Origin: Nocardia abscessus NBRC 100374
Lineage (GTDB): Bacteria; Actinomycetota; Actinomycetes; Mycobacteriales; Mycobacteriaceae
Length of the DNA: 64,000 bases
Direction of reading: 5' to 3'
NCBI RefSeq assembly: GCF_000308455.1
Contig: NZ_BAFP01000037.1
Span: 62,001 to 126,000, forward strand
The notes below the pieces were generated by a model. That model worked only from the letters and a program-made list of their open reading frames with translations, was not told the DNA's origin and searched no databases. Made by a program: the position numbers and the translations under genes. Positions 51,480-59,750 of this stretch are shown here, piece after piece; position 1 is the first letter of the stretch, and the number at the start of each line of letters is the position of its first letter.

Positions 51480-52496
51480 ATGACCGACAGTGACATCCAG
51501 GCCGATGGCGGATCGGGCGCTTGGTATCGCGATTGGACCGAGACGGCGGACTCGCCGTGGGCCGGACGCCCCGAGCCGGACGGCGCACGCGAGTACCGCA
51601 CGCTGACCTACGAGCGGGACGGCCGCATCGCGCGCATCACCTTCGACCGGCCGGAGAAGGGCAACGCGATCACTCCCGACACACCGCACGATCTGGCGCA
51701 CGCGGTCGAACGCGCCGATCTCGACCCACGGGTGCACGTGATCCTGCTGTCCGGGCGCGGGAAGGGGTTCTGCGGCGGATACGACCTGAGCATGTTCGCC
51801 GAGCAGGGTTTCGGGGTAGCGGGCGGTCCGGGCGACGTGGCGGGGACGGTCGTCGACCCGGTGGTGCAGGGCCGCAACCACGATCCGGCGCAGACCTGGG
51901 ACCCGATGATCGACTACGCGATGATGAGCCGGTTCAACCGCGGTTTCGCCAGCCTGATGCAGGCGAACAAGCCGACCGTGGCCAAGGTGCACGGTTTCGC
52001 CGTGGCGGGCGGCAGCGACATCGCGCTGTTCGCCGACCAGATCATCTGCGCCGACGACACCAAGATCGGTTACCCGCCCACCCGGGTCTGGGGTGTGCCG
52101 GCGGCGGGCATGTGGGCGCATCGCCTCGGTGACCAGCGCGCCAAGCGCCTGCTGTTCACCGGCGACTGCCTCACCGGAAAGCAGGCGGTCGAATGGGGCC
52201 TGGCGATCGAGTCCTGGCCCGCCGACGAACTCGACGCGCGCACCGAGGAATTCGTCGCCCGGATCGCGCGCATGCCGATCAACCAGCTGATGATGGCCAA
52301 ACTGGCGCTCAACTCGGCGCTGTACGCGCAGGGGGTGGCCAACTCAGGAATGATCAGCACGGTCTTCGACGGCATCTCCCGGCACACCAGGGAGGGTTAC
52401 GCCTTCCAGACGCGCGCCGCCACCGCCGGTTTCCGCGAGGCGGTCCGGGAACGCGACGAACCGTTCGGCGATCACAAACGGGGCCGGTCCTCGTAG
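51480..52496 (+). CDS. crotonase/enoyl-CoA hydratase family protein, long form
   Basis: A 338-residue crotonase with a 45-residue N-terminal extension (WYRDWTETADSPWAG) and a longer loop than usual. The core shows RITFDRPEKGNAITPDT, the oxyanion segment GKGFCGGYDLSMFAEQG and the second segment VHGFAVAGGSDIALFADQIICADD. It probably hydrates or isomerises a bulky acyl-CoA; relatives in actinobacteria are found with steroid and lipid degradation genes. Its last 25 bp overlap the 3' end of the convergent MFS gene. Confidence 0.9.
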   Translation: MTDSDIQADGGSGAWYRDWTETADSPWAGRPEPDGAREYRTLTYERDGRIARITFDRPEKGNAITPDTPHDLAHAVERADLDPRVHVILLSGRGKGFCGGYDLSMFAEQGFGVAGGPGDVAGTVVDPVVQGRNHDPAQTWDPMIDYAMMSRFNRGFASLMQANKPTVAKVHGFAVAGGSDIALFADQIICADDTKIGYPPTRVWGVPAAGMWAHRLGDQRAKRLLFTGDCLTGKQAVEWGLAIESWPADELDARTEEFVARIARMPINQLMMAKLALNSALYAQGVANSGMISTVFDGISRHTREGYAFQTRAATAGFREAVRERDEPFGDHKRGRSS

Positions 52497-55006
52497 CCCA
52501 GCCGCACGTCGTGCGCGACCTCGCCGCCGCTCACCGTGACCTGGCTGGTTACCGGCGGGTAGCCGCGCGCGACGACCGTGTAGTCGCCTTCGGCGAGATC
52601 CGCGACGACATAACGCCCGTTCTCGTCGGTGCGTGTTGTGGCGGTCAGGACGCCCGCCGCGTCGAGCACGCTGATCTGCACGTCCGAGACCGCCCGGCCG
52701 CCGTCGGACCACGCCGACCCGGCCAGCACCGCCATCGGCGTGAGATCGATGTCGTGGTGCAGCAGCCCGCTGTCCGGCACGGTCAGCGCGGTCGCGCTCG
52801 GACGCATGTGCTCGGCGACCGCGACCACGGTGTACGTGCCGGGCACCACGCCAGGGCACAGGTAGCCCCCGTCGGCCGCCGCGGTCGCCGACCCGACCAC
52901 CTCGCCGTCCAGGTCGGTCAGCGTGATGGTCGCGCCGGGCAGCGGCTCGCCGAGGGTGGCGGACCGGACCACACCGGACAACTCGCCGGAGCCGAGCAGG
53001 GTGATGTCGAATTGCTGCGGCCGGTCACCCACGGTGATGTTCACCGCGGTGGGCTGATGCCCGGCGGCCGACACGATCAGCACGTAATTGCCCGCGTCCG
53101 GCGCGCTGACGAGGTAACCGCCGTCGCCGCCGCCGCTGGTCCGCGCGGCTTGCCGCCCATGGTGGTCGATCAAGGTGAGTGCGGCGGCGGGCACGGGGCG
53201 GCCGTCCTCGCGATGGACGTAGCCACTGAGCGAACGACTTTCGTACGCGGTGTCGTCGAAGCTCGCCTTCGGCTCACGCCGGTAGGCGCCGTTGCCCGCG
53301 GGATCGCCCGCGGCGTGGCCGCTCGCGGCCGCGGCGAGCGCCGGTTCCGGCTCCGGCAGCGCCTGCGCGGCGCCCTCCCAGACCTGATCGGCGTCCCAGT
53401 GTGACTCTTCGGCTTCGGTCTCGTAGATCGGAGCCTGCGCCGGGACGTCCTGCAGCGGGATCTCTTTCATGAACATCAGCACCACGCAGGCCAGCAACGC
53501 GACACCGGCCGCCGCGTAGAAGACCCCGTGCATCGCGTCGGTGAAGCCGGTGAGAACAGGGATCTTCACCTCGTCGGGCAGCGTCGCGATACCGCTGGTG
53601 TTGGACTGGATTCCGCTGAGCTGGTCGGGGCCGAACCCGGGCGGCAGCGCGCCGCCGAACGCGTCGATGATCCGGTGCGGCAGCAGATTGAACAGAATGG
53701 TCAGGAACACGGCGACGCCGAGCGTGCCGCCCATCTGCCGGAAGAACGTGGCCGACGCGGTGGACACGCCCATGTCCGAGCGGGGTCCGGCGTTCTGCGC
53801 GGCGATGATCAGCGTCTGCATGCAACAGCCGAGGCCGAACCCGACCACCGCGCCGTAGACGAGGGGCTGCCACAGCGGGCTGTCGTAGTGCACCTGGGCG
53901 TACAGCAGCGCGCCCACCGCGACGATGAACGTGCCCGCCACCGGAAGGATCTTGTAGCGGCCCGTCTGCTTGGTGATCTGCCCTGACACCTGCGAGCCGA
54001 CCGTGATGCCGAGCACCAAGGGCAGCATGAGCAGACCGGCCTTGGTCGGCGAGTAGCCGCGCACGACCTGGAAGTACTGCGGGACCATGGTGATCGCGCC
54101 GAACATCGCGACACCGACGATCAATCCGCCCGCGATGGTGACGCTGAAGGTCGAGTTCTTGAACAGGCGCAACGGGATCAGGGCGGAGTCCTTCATCAGG
54201 AACTCGACCAGAACGAACAGCAGCAACCCCGCCGCCCCGATGCCGTAGCACAGCAGCGACCGCTCCGAGGACCATCCCCAGTGGCGTCCCTGTTCGGCGA
54301 CGATCAGCAGCGGCACGACGCAGAGCGTCAGTGTCAGTGCGCCCAGCCAGTCGATCCGGTGGTTCTGGCGCTGGTGCGGCGCGTTGAGCACCTTGGCCAC
54401 CACGAGCAGGGCCAGCACGCCCACCGGGACGTTCACCAGGAACACCCACCGCCAGCCTTCGATGCCGCCCAGTTCTTCGTAGTCGGAGAAGAAGCCGCCG
54501 AGCACCGGGCCGAGCACGGTCGCCGTGCCGAAGACCATCATGAAATAGCCCTGGTAGCGCACCCGTTCCCGCACGGGGACGATGTCGCCGATGATGGTGA
54601 ACGCCAGCGACATCAGTCCGCCCGCGCCCAGGCCCTGGAACGCGCGGAACGCGGCGAGCTGGTACATCGAGGTGGCGAAGGTACACGCCACCGAACCGAT
54701 GACGAACAGCCCGATCGCGGTGAGGTAGAACGGCTTACGGCCGTAGATGTCGGCCAATTTGCCGTACAGCGGCGTGGTGATCGTCGCGGTGATCAGGTAG
54801 GCGGTGGTCGCCCAGGCCTGTTCGTCGAAGCCGTCCAGGCTGTTGGCGATCTTGACGATCGCGACGCTGACGATGTTCTGGTCGAGCGCGGCCAGGAACA
54901 TGCCGAGCAGCAGCCCGGACAGGATGGTCAGGATCTGCCGGTGGGACAGTGACGTGTCCGCGCCTGCGTCCGGGTTCCGCGGAGCCCGGGTGGTGGAATT
55001 CGTCAT
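52472..55006 (-). CDS. DHA2-type MFS exporter with three C-terminal beta-sandwich domains
   Basis: An 844-residue fusion. Residues about 20-515 are a 14-helix drug/proton antiporter (motif C-like VLGPVLGGFFSD, motif A GKLADIYGRK). An acidic linker (520-590) leads to three repeats of a carboxypeptidase-regulatory/CnaB-like beta-sandwich at about 592-671, 672-757 and 758-838. Each has the DGGY/NGRY and PG-YT or GDYTVVA marks of that fold. The tail should lie on the same side as the C-terminus, normally the cytoplasm, which is unusual for this domain type. The MarR gene directly upstream (9-bp gap) probably controls it. Confidence 0.93.
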   Translation of the reverse strand: MTNSTTRAPRNPDAGADTSLSHRQILTILSGLLLGMFLAALDQNIVSVAIVKIANSLDGFDEQAWATTAYLITATITTPLYGKLADIYGRKPFYLTAIGLFVIGSVACTFATSMYQLAAFRAFQGLGAGGLMSLAFTIIGDIVPVRERVRYQGYFMMVFGTATVLGPVLGGFFSDYEELGGIEGWRWVFLVNVPVGVLALLVVAKVLNAPHQRQNHRIDWLGALTLTLCVVPLLIVAEQGRHWGWSSERSLLCYGIGAAGLLLFVLVEFLMKDSALIPLRLFKNSTFSVTIAGGLIVGVAMFGAITMVPQYFQVVRGYSPTKAGLLMLPLVLGITVGSQVSGQITKQTGRYKILPVAGTFIVAVGALLYAQVHYDSPLWQPLVYGAVVGFGLGCCMQTLIIAAQNAGPRSDMGVSTASATFFRQMGGTLGVAVFLTILFNLLPHRIIDAFGGALPPGFGPDQLSGIQSNTSGIATLPDEVKIPVLTGFTDAMHGVFYAAAGVALLACVVLMFMKEIPLQDVPAQAPIYETEAEESHWDADQVWEGAAQALPEPEPALAAAASGHAAGDPAGNGAYRREPKASFDDTAYESRSLSGYVHREDGRPVPAAALTLIDHHGRQAARTSGGGDGGYLVSAPDAGNYVLIVSAAGHQPTAVNITVGDRPQQFDITLLGSGELSGVVRSATLGEPLPGATITLTDLDGEVVGSATAAADGGYLCPGVVPGTYTVVAVAEHMRPSATALTVPDSGLLHHDIDLTPMAVLAGSAWSDGGRAVSDVQISVLDAAGVLTATTRTDENGRYVVADLAEGDYTVVARGYPPVTSQVTVSGGEVAHDVRLGYEDRPRL

Positions 55007-55015
55007 GGATGGGCC

Positions 55016-55513
55016 CTATTTCGGATCGGCTTGATGTCGGGGAGTGGTCTCTATTCCTGCGGTGAGCCGGTCGAGCAGAACGGTCAAGGTATCGCGGTCG
55101 GTCGCGGGCCAGTCGGCCAGGATGTCGGCCAGCCATCGGTTGCGCAGCGCGCGGTTCTCCTCGAAGACGCGCACGCCCTCCTCGGTGGCCGTGAGCACGC
55201 ACGCGCGTCCGTCGACCGGGTCGGTCCGGCGCTCCACCAGGCCGTGCGCCACGAGCGATCTGCTCTGCCTGCTGATCGTGGACGCCTCGGCGTGCAGCAA
55301 CTCGGCCAGCCTGCCCGCGCGCTGTGGTCCCTCGTGCACCAGGCAGAACAGCACGGCGTAGGCGAGTCGCTCCAGCCCTTCCGGCCCGGGCCGGGCCGGT
55401 TGCCACTTCGACCGGTTGATCGCGCGCATGAAACGGACCATCCGTTGACCGAGTGCGTCGGCGGCCGCGAGTTCGGCCGCCGACGCGCGGCGCTCGCGAG
55501 CGGTTGCGGACAT
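55016..55513 (-). CDS. MarR-family transcriptional regulator
   Basis: A 165-residue MarR protein: winged helix at about 55-110 (RLAELLHAEASTISRQSRSLVAHGLVERRTDPVDGRACVLTATEEG) within helical dimer arms. It is the first gene before the MFS exporter on the same strand and has matching palindromes in the 36-67 bp upstream of its ATG. It is therefore probably an autorepressor released by the exporter's substrate. Confidence 0.92.
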   Translation of the reverse strand: MSATARERRASAAELAAADALGQRMVRFMRAINRSKWQPARPGPEGLERLAYAVLFCLVHEGPQRAGRLAELLHAEASTISRQSRSLVAHGLVERRTDPVDGRACVLTATEEGVRVFEENRALRNRWLADILADWPATDRDTLTVLLDRLTAGIETTPRHQADPK

Positions 55514-55549
55514 GACTTCACCTCGACGTTCCCCACCGGCAGATTACTT

Positions 55550-55580
55550 AGCAACCTCAATTAGTTGCTTTTGGCAACTA
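55550..55580. promoter_or_regulatory. overlapping MarR operator palindromes upstream of the MarR-MFS operon
   Basis: TAGTTGC-TTTTG-GCAACTA (55562-55580, 7-bp arms) overlaps a second pair AGCAAC (55550-55555)/GTTGCT (55564-55569). The three GCAAC half-sites in an AT-rich patch fit MarR binding and lie between the MarR start and the divergent phosphotransferase gene. Confidence 0.7.
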
Positions 55581-55645
55581 TACATCTGGGTTGCCGACGG
55601 TCGGCGAGGTAGGCCGGTCCGGTGCGCGTTGCTACCGTCGTCGAC

Positions 55646-56455
55646 GTGTCCGAGTCGCTTGTTCGCTTTCCGGCCGCTCTGCCGTCCGATTGCCGATGGG
55701 AGCCGGTCCGCGGCGGGGAGTCCGGCGCCGTGGTGTTCCGGTCCGCCGACGGATCCCGCTACGCCAAGTGCGTCGGCCCCGGCCTGGTCGCTGCCCTCGC
55801 GCTGGAGCGCGACAAGATCACCTGGCTCGACGGCCGGGATATTCCCGGTCCCCGAGTGCTGGACTGGCGGGCCGGCGACGAGGGCGCCTGCCTGGTCACC
55901 GGTGCGGTCCCCGGCGTCGCCGCGGACGCCGTTTCCGCGCAGACCCTTTCCCGCGCATGGGAATCCATCGCGGACGCGGTGCGCCGCCTGCACGATGTGC
56001 CGGTCGCGGAGTGCCCGTTCGACCGGGGCCTGGCACGGATGTTCGCGATCGCCCAGGACGTCGTCGTCCGAGGTGCGGTCCATCCCGAGTTCCTCCCCGA
56101 GGAGCAGCAGGACACTCCGCCCACCGTCCTGCTCACCAGGCTGGCCACCGAGCTGGAGCCGAGGATGACACAGGAGCTCGCCGAAGCCGTGGTGTGCCAT
56201 GGCGATCTGTGCCTGCCCAACATCATCCTCGACCCGGCCACGCACACGGTCGCCGGTTTCGTCGACCTCGGCCGCCTCGGCATCGCCGACCCGTACGCCG
56301 ATATCGCTCTCCTGCTGGCCAATTCCCGGGAGTCATGGCAGGACGAACGGCGCGCCGAACGCGCCGACCGGATCTTCGCCGACCGCTACGGCATCGATCT
56401 GGACGCCGAGCGTCAGCGTTTCTTCCTCCACTTGGATCCGCTGACCTGGGGTTAG
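55646..56455 (+). CDS. aph(3''): APH(3'')-type aminoglycoside (streptomycin) phosphotransferase
   Basis: A 269-residue kinase very close in layout to StrA/APH(3'')-I (267 aa). Shared blocks include PVRGGESGAVVFR, the ERDKITWLDGRDIPGPRVLDW run, EGACLVTGAVPGV, VVCHGDLCLPNIILDP with catalytic HGDxCxPN, VDLGRLGIADPYAD, and the C-terminal FFLHLDPLTWG. It should phosphorylate the 3''-hydroxyl of streptomycin and confer resistance, like aph(3'')-Ic of M. fortuitum. GTG 55646 gives the family length; GTG 55622 is also in frame. No mobile element flanks it and base use matches neighbours, so it looks like a resident chromosomal gene. Confidence 0.88.
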   Translation: MSESLVRFPAALPSDCRWEPVRGGESGAVVFRSADGSRYAKCVGPGLVAALALERDKITWLDGRDIPGPRVLDWRAGDEGACLVTGAVPGVAADAVSAQTLSRAWESIADAVRRLHDVPVAECPFDRGLARMFAIAQDVVVRGAVHPEFLPEEQQDTPPTVLLTRLATELEPRMTQELAEAVVCHGDLCLPNIILDPATHTVAGFVDLGRLGIADPYADIALLLANSRESWQDERRAERADRIFADRYGIDLDAERQRFFLHLDPLTWG

Positions 56456-56694
56456 CCGGTCGCCGCCTGCGCCAGGTCGCGGGCCCGCCGGTGCGACGGA
56501 ACCGCACCGACCGCCCGGTCCTGATCAGCCGGTGTTCGGTGCTGTGCGGAGCGTTGCGCGCGGTTCGGTCTTGCCTGTTGAGCATTCGACCGACAAAATC
56601 CAGGGAGATATGCAATGTTGTTATTGCGCAACGGCATTGAGAGGGAACCCACGGTGGCCGAGTAGGCACCGGTAAAAGGGGGTGCGGCGAGATC

Positions 56695-57372
56695 ATGTCG
56701 TCGAACACGTCCGAGCACAACGGACTGCTGCGCGCCCGGCCGGGCCGTGAGCGGGCCGAACGCGTGCCCACCTGGCCCGGAATGCTCTCCGCCCAAGAGC
56801 CGTCGCCCCGGCCGCGCGGGAAGCGGCATCGGGCGCCTCGCTCTCGGCGTCGCGCTCGGCGCGGGCCACGCCGCGCCTGGCTGGTCGGCGGTGTCGGCGT
56901 GGCCGCCTCGCTCGCCGCCGCCGCGTTGGTCCTGGTCTACACGGACGCGGCCTCCGCGCCACGGCAATCGGCCACCGTGGCGGACCCGGTACTCGGCGGC
57001 GGCCCGGGTTGCGAGCCGACCCGCGGCGACCAGTTGGTGCGCGGCAGCGGAACCGGCTCGACAGCCTCGGGACCGGAGGTGATCCTGGCGTTTCAGCACG
57101 CCTATTACGTGACCCGCTCGGGAGCGGTCGCACGATCGCTGACGGCGCCGGACGCCGCGGTGCCACCGGCCGCCGTGATCGACGCGGGCATCGCCTCCGT
57201 CCCGGCGGGAACCCAGCACTGCGTCATGATCACGCCGATGCTCGACGGACGCTACGACGTGGTCATCACCGAGTTGCGGCCCGACTCCGCCAACCGCACC
57301 TACCGTCAGTTCGTCACCGTGGCCGACACCGGCGGCGAATCGACCATCGTCAAGATCGCCCCGCCGAACTGA
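56695..57372 (+). CDS. single-pass membrane protein, solo paralogue of the type VII cassette protein
   Basis: A 225-residue protein of unknown function. A basic, Arg-rich cytoplasmic head (1-60) precedes one membrane helix (about 62-82) and an outer domain with cysteines at 106 (PGCEP) and 176 (HCVM). The outer domain aligns along its length with that of the protein encoded at 11729-12721 (SGP, AF-HAYY, RSG, APDAAVPP, VPAGT). Here it stands alone, with no EspC-like gene nearby. The 239 bp upstream contain no other gene. Confidence 0.8.
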   Translation: MSSNTSEHNGLLRARPGRERAERVPTWPGMLSAQEPSPRPRGKRHRAPRSRRRARRGPRRAWLVGGVGVAASLAAAALVLVYTDAASAPRQSATVADPVLGGGPGCEPTRGDQLVRGSGTGSTASGPEVILAFQHAYYVTRSGAVARSLTAPDAAVPPAAVIDAGIASVPAGTQHCVMITPMLDGRYDVVITELRPDSANRTYRQFVTVADTGGESTIVKIAPPN

Positions 57373-57399
57373 GCCTCGTCCGACCGCTCTTGGGCTGCC

Positions 57400-58455
57400 C
57401 TACTCGAGCCCGGCGACTTTCCGGCAGCGCCAGTCCAGGTAGTTGATCAGCATCCAGAAGTCCTTGAACGCCGGGTTGGTGGTCTGCCCGTGGTGGTAGC
57501 GGTAGTAGATCTGCTGGGCGATCACCGCGAGCCGGAACAGCCCGAACACCTCGTAGAACGGCCAGTTGTCGGCGGAGCGGCCGGTGCGCGCGCAGTAGTG
57601 GTCGACGATCTGGGCGCGGGTCAGCATGCCGGGCAGGTGACTCGGCTGACGGCGGGCAGCCCGCATGGCCTCGTCGTCGTCGGCCTGCACCCAGTACGCC
57701 AGCGCCCCACCGAGATCCATCAGCGGATCGCCCAGTGTCGCCATCTCCCAGTCGAGCACGCCGACGATCGCGCCCGAGCCCGACGGGTCGAGCACCAGAT
57801 TGTCCAGCCGGAAGTCGTTGTGGATGACGGTGGTGGCGACGTCGGCGGGCCGGTTGGCCTCGAGCCAGGCCATCACCGCGGCGAAATCGCTGACATTGTC
57901 GGTGCGGGCGTCCACGAAGCGCCGCGACCAGCCCGCGACCTGGCGGCCGACATAGCCGGTGCCCTTGCCGATGTCGGTGAGCCCGGCAGCGGCCGGGTCG
58001 ACCTGGTGCAGTTCGATCAGGCAGTCGAAAGCCGTGGTGGACAACCGCCGAGCTTGGTCAGGAGACAGACTCGTCCCCTCCGGCAGATCGCCACGCAGGA
58101 TCGTGCCCGCCACCCGCTCCATCACGTAGAACTCGCTGCCGATCACATCTGGATCGGCGCAGCGAGCCACCATCCGGGGAACGTAGCGGTAGTGCGGACG
58201 CAATCGCTGCTGCACGAGGTACTCACGGCCCATATCGTGCGCGGAAGCCGCCTTTTTGCCGCCGGGCGGGCGGCGCAGGATCAAGTCGCGATCCGGGTAG
58301 CGCAGTAGATACGTGAGATTGGATGCGCCACCGGAGAATTGGCGCACCTCGGGCGACTGGCTCAGACCGGGCACCTGGTCGGCGAGCCAGGTGTGCACGG
58401 CGGCGACGTCGAAGGCGTCCTCGGCGCGGACGGCGGTGGCCTCCGCGGCGCTCAC
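57400..58455 (-). CDS. APH-like phosphotransferase paired with acyl-CoA dehydrogenase (ACAD10/11 N-terminal-domain type)
   Basis: A 351-residue kinase-like protein: FSGGASNLTYLLRYP, GREYLVQQRL, EFYVMERVAGTILRGDLPEG, catalytic VIHNDFRLDNLVLDP and VLDWEMATLGDPLMDLGGAL. This matches the phosphotransferase domain found fused to a dehydrogenase in human ACAD10 and ACAD11. Start GTG 58455 overlaps the stop of the dehydrogenase gene by 4 bp, so the two are coupled. It probably phosphorylates a 4-hydroxyacyl-CoA for the partner enzyme (inference). Confidence 0.9.
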   Translation of the reverse strand: MSAAEATAVRAEDAFDVAAVHTWLADQVPGLSQSPEVRQFSGGASNLTYLLRYPDRDLILRRPPGGKKAASAHDMGREYLVQQRLRPHYRYVPRMVARCADPDVIGSEFYVMERVAGTILRGDLPEGTSLSPDQARRLSTTAFDCLIELHQVDPAAAGLTDIGKGTGYVGRQVAGWSRRFVDARTDNVSDFAAVMAWLEANRPADVATTVIHNDFRLDNLVLDPSGSGAIVGVLDWEMATLGDPLMDLGGALAYWVQADDDEAMRAARRQPSHLPGMLTRAQIVDHYCARTGRSADNWPFYEVFGLFRLAVIAQQIYYRYHHGQTTNPAFKDFWMLINYLDWRCRKVAGLE

Positions 58456-59660
58456 CGGTCGGTTCCGTATTTGCGTAGTTCCTGACGGGCGATCACGCCG
58501 AGATGCACCTCGTCGGGGCCGTCGGCGAAGCGCAGCGAGCGAATGCCCGCGAACGCGCGCGCCAGCGGGAAGTCGTCGGAAAGCCCGGCGCCGCCGTGCA
58601 ACTGCATCGCCATGTCGAGCACCTCCTGGGTCATCCTCGGCACGACCGCTTTGATCTGGGAGACCTCGCTGCGCGCGCCGGCCAGGCCCTTGGTGTCCAG
58701 CAGCCATGCGGTGTGCAGGACGAGCAGCCTGGCCTGATCGATCGCGACGCGGGCGTTCGCGATGCGCTCCCGGTTCCCGCCGAGGTTGGCCAGCGGCTTG
58801 CCGAACGCGGTGCGCGAAAGGCTACGGCGGCAAGCCAATTCGAGCGCGCGCTCGGCCAGGCCGATGGCGCGCATGCAGTGGTGGATGCGGCCGGGGCCGA
58901 GGCGGCCCTGCGCGATCTCGAAGCCACGTCCCGGCCCGGCGATCACGGCGTCCAACGGAAGCCGCACGTCGGTGAAGGTGACCTCGCCGTGGCCGAAGGG
59001 CTCGTCCAGATAGCCGAAGGTGGTGAGCATCCGTTCGACCCGCACGCCGGGTGTGTCCACCGGCACCAGCACCATGGAGTGGCGCTGGTACGGGTGCGCT
59101 TCCGGGTCGGTGAGGCCCATGAAGATGACGAACGCGCAGTTCGGATGGCCGATGCCGGTGCTCCACCATTTGCGGCCGTTGAGCACGATCTCCTCGCCGT
59201 CCACCACGGCGGTCGCGGCCATATTGGTCGCGTCCGAGGACGCGACCTCGGGTTCGGTCATGCAGAACGCCGAGCGGATCTCGCCGTCCAGCAGCGGCCG
59301 CAGCCACTGCTGCCGCTGCTGTGTGCTGCCGTAGTGCAGCAGGACCTCGGCGTTGCCGGTGTCGGGGGCGTTGCAGTTGAACACTTCCGGCGCCCAGCCG
59401 GAAGCGCCCATCGCCTCGGCCATCGGCGCGTACTCGACATTGCTCAGGCCAGCGCCGAGTTCCGGATCGGGCAGGAAGAGGTTCCACAGACCCGCGGCCC
59501 GCGCCTTCTGCTTGAGCTCTTCGACCACCGGCGGGACCGCCCAGGGCGATTCTCGCAAGAAGGCGGCGTGCTCCTCGTCGCGCGGCTCGATCTCGTCGCG
59601 CACGAACTGCCGCACCTGATCGGTGAGGCGGACGGCTCGGTCGGAATGCGTGAAGTCCAT
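58452..59660 (-). CDS. acyl-CoA dehydrogenase (ACAD10/11 type)
   Basis: A 402-residue dehydrogenase: FCMTEPEVASSDATNM, GRKWWSTGIGHPNCAFVIFMG, QLHGGAGLSDDFPLARAFAG and the end SLRFADGPDEVHLGVIARQEL. The RxADGPDEVHL ending is the mark of the ACAD10/11 branch, and the usual YEGT glutamate is not there. I place the start at ATG 59660 (GAGG 6 bp upstream). The longer start at 59693 would make the coding region include the operator TGAGCATTGCTCA, which is unlikely to be translated. Coupled to the kinase gene downstream and divergent from a TetR. Confidence 0.92.
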   Translation of the reverse strand: MDFTHSDRAVRLTDQVRQFVRDEIEPRDEEHAAFLRESPWAVPPVVEELKQKARAAGLWNLFLPDPELGAGLSNVEYAPMAEAMGASGWAPEVFNCNAPDTGNAEVLLHYGSTQQRQQWLRPLLDGEIRSAFCMTEPEVASSDATNMAATAVVDGEEIVLNGRKWWSTGIGHPNCAFVIFMGLTDPEAHPYQRHSMVLVPVDTPGVRVERMLTTFGYLDEPFGHGEVTFTDVRLPLDAVIAGPGRGFEIAQGRLGPGRIHHCMRAIGLAERALELACRRSLSRTAFGKPLANLGGNRERIANARVAIDQARLLVLHTAWLLDTKGLAGARSEVSQIKAVVPRMTQEVLDMAMQLHGGAGLSDDFPLARAFAGIRSLRFADGPDEVHLGVIARQELRKYGTDR

Positions 59661-59679
59661 ACCCATCCTCGAGGCTCGC

Positions 59680-59692
59680 TGAGCATTGCTCA
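59680..59692. promoter_or_regulatory. operator half of the TetR/acyl-CoA dehydrogenase region (13-bp palindrome)
   Basis: TGAGCATTGCTCA, 20 bp upstream of the dehydrogenase start. It shares its whole sequence with the core of the second site 41 bp away, so one TetR protein probably binds both. Confidence 0.75.
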
Positions 59693-59720
59693 ACTTCCGG
59701 TCGAGTCATTGGTAGCATAT

Positions 59721-59739
59721 TATTGAGCATTGCTCAATA
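59721..59739. promoter_or_regulatory. 19-bp perfect palindrome, TetR operator
   Basis: TATTGAGCATTGCTCAATA lies 11 bp before the TetR ATG and just ahead of its ribosome site. The same GAGCATTGCTC core appears at 20660-20670 before another TetR operon. Confidence 0.8.
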
Positions 59740-59750
59740 GAGGAGGGTGG

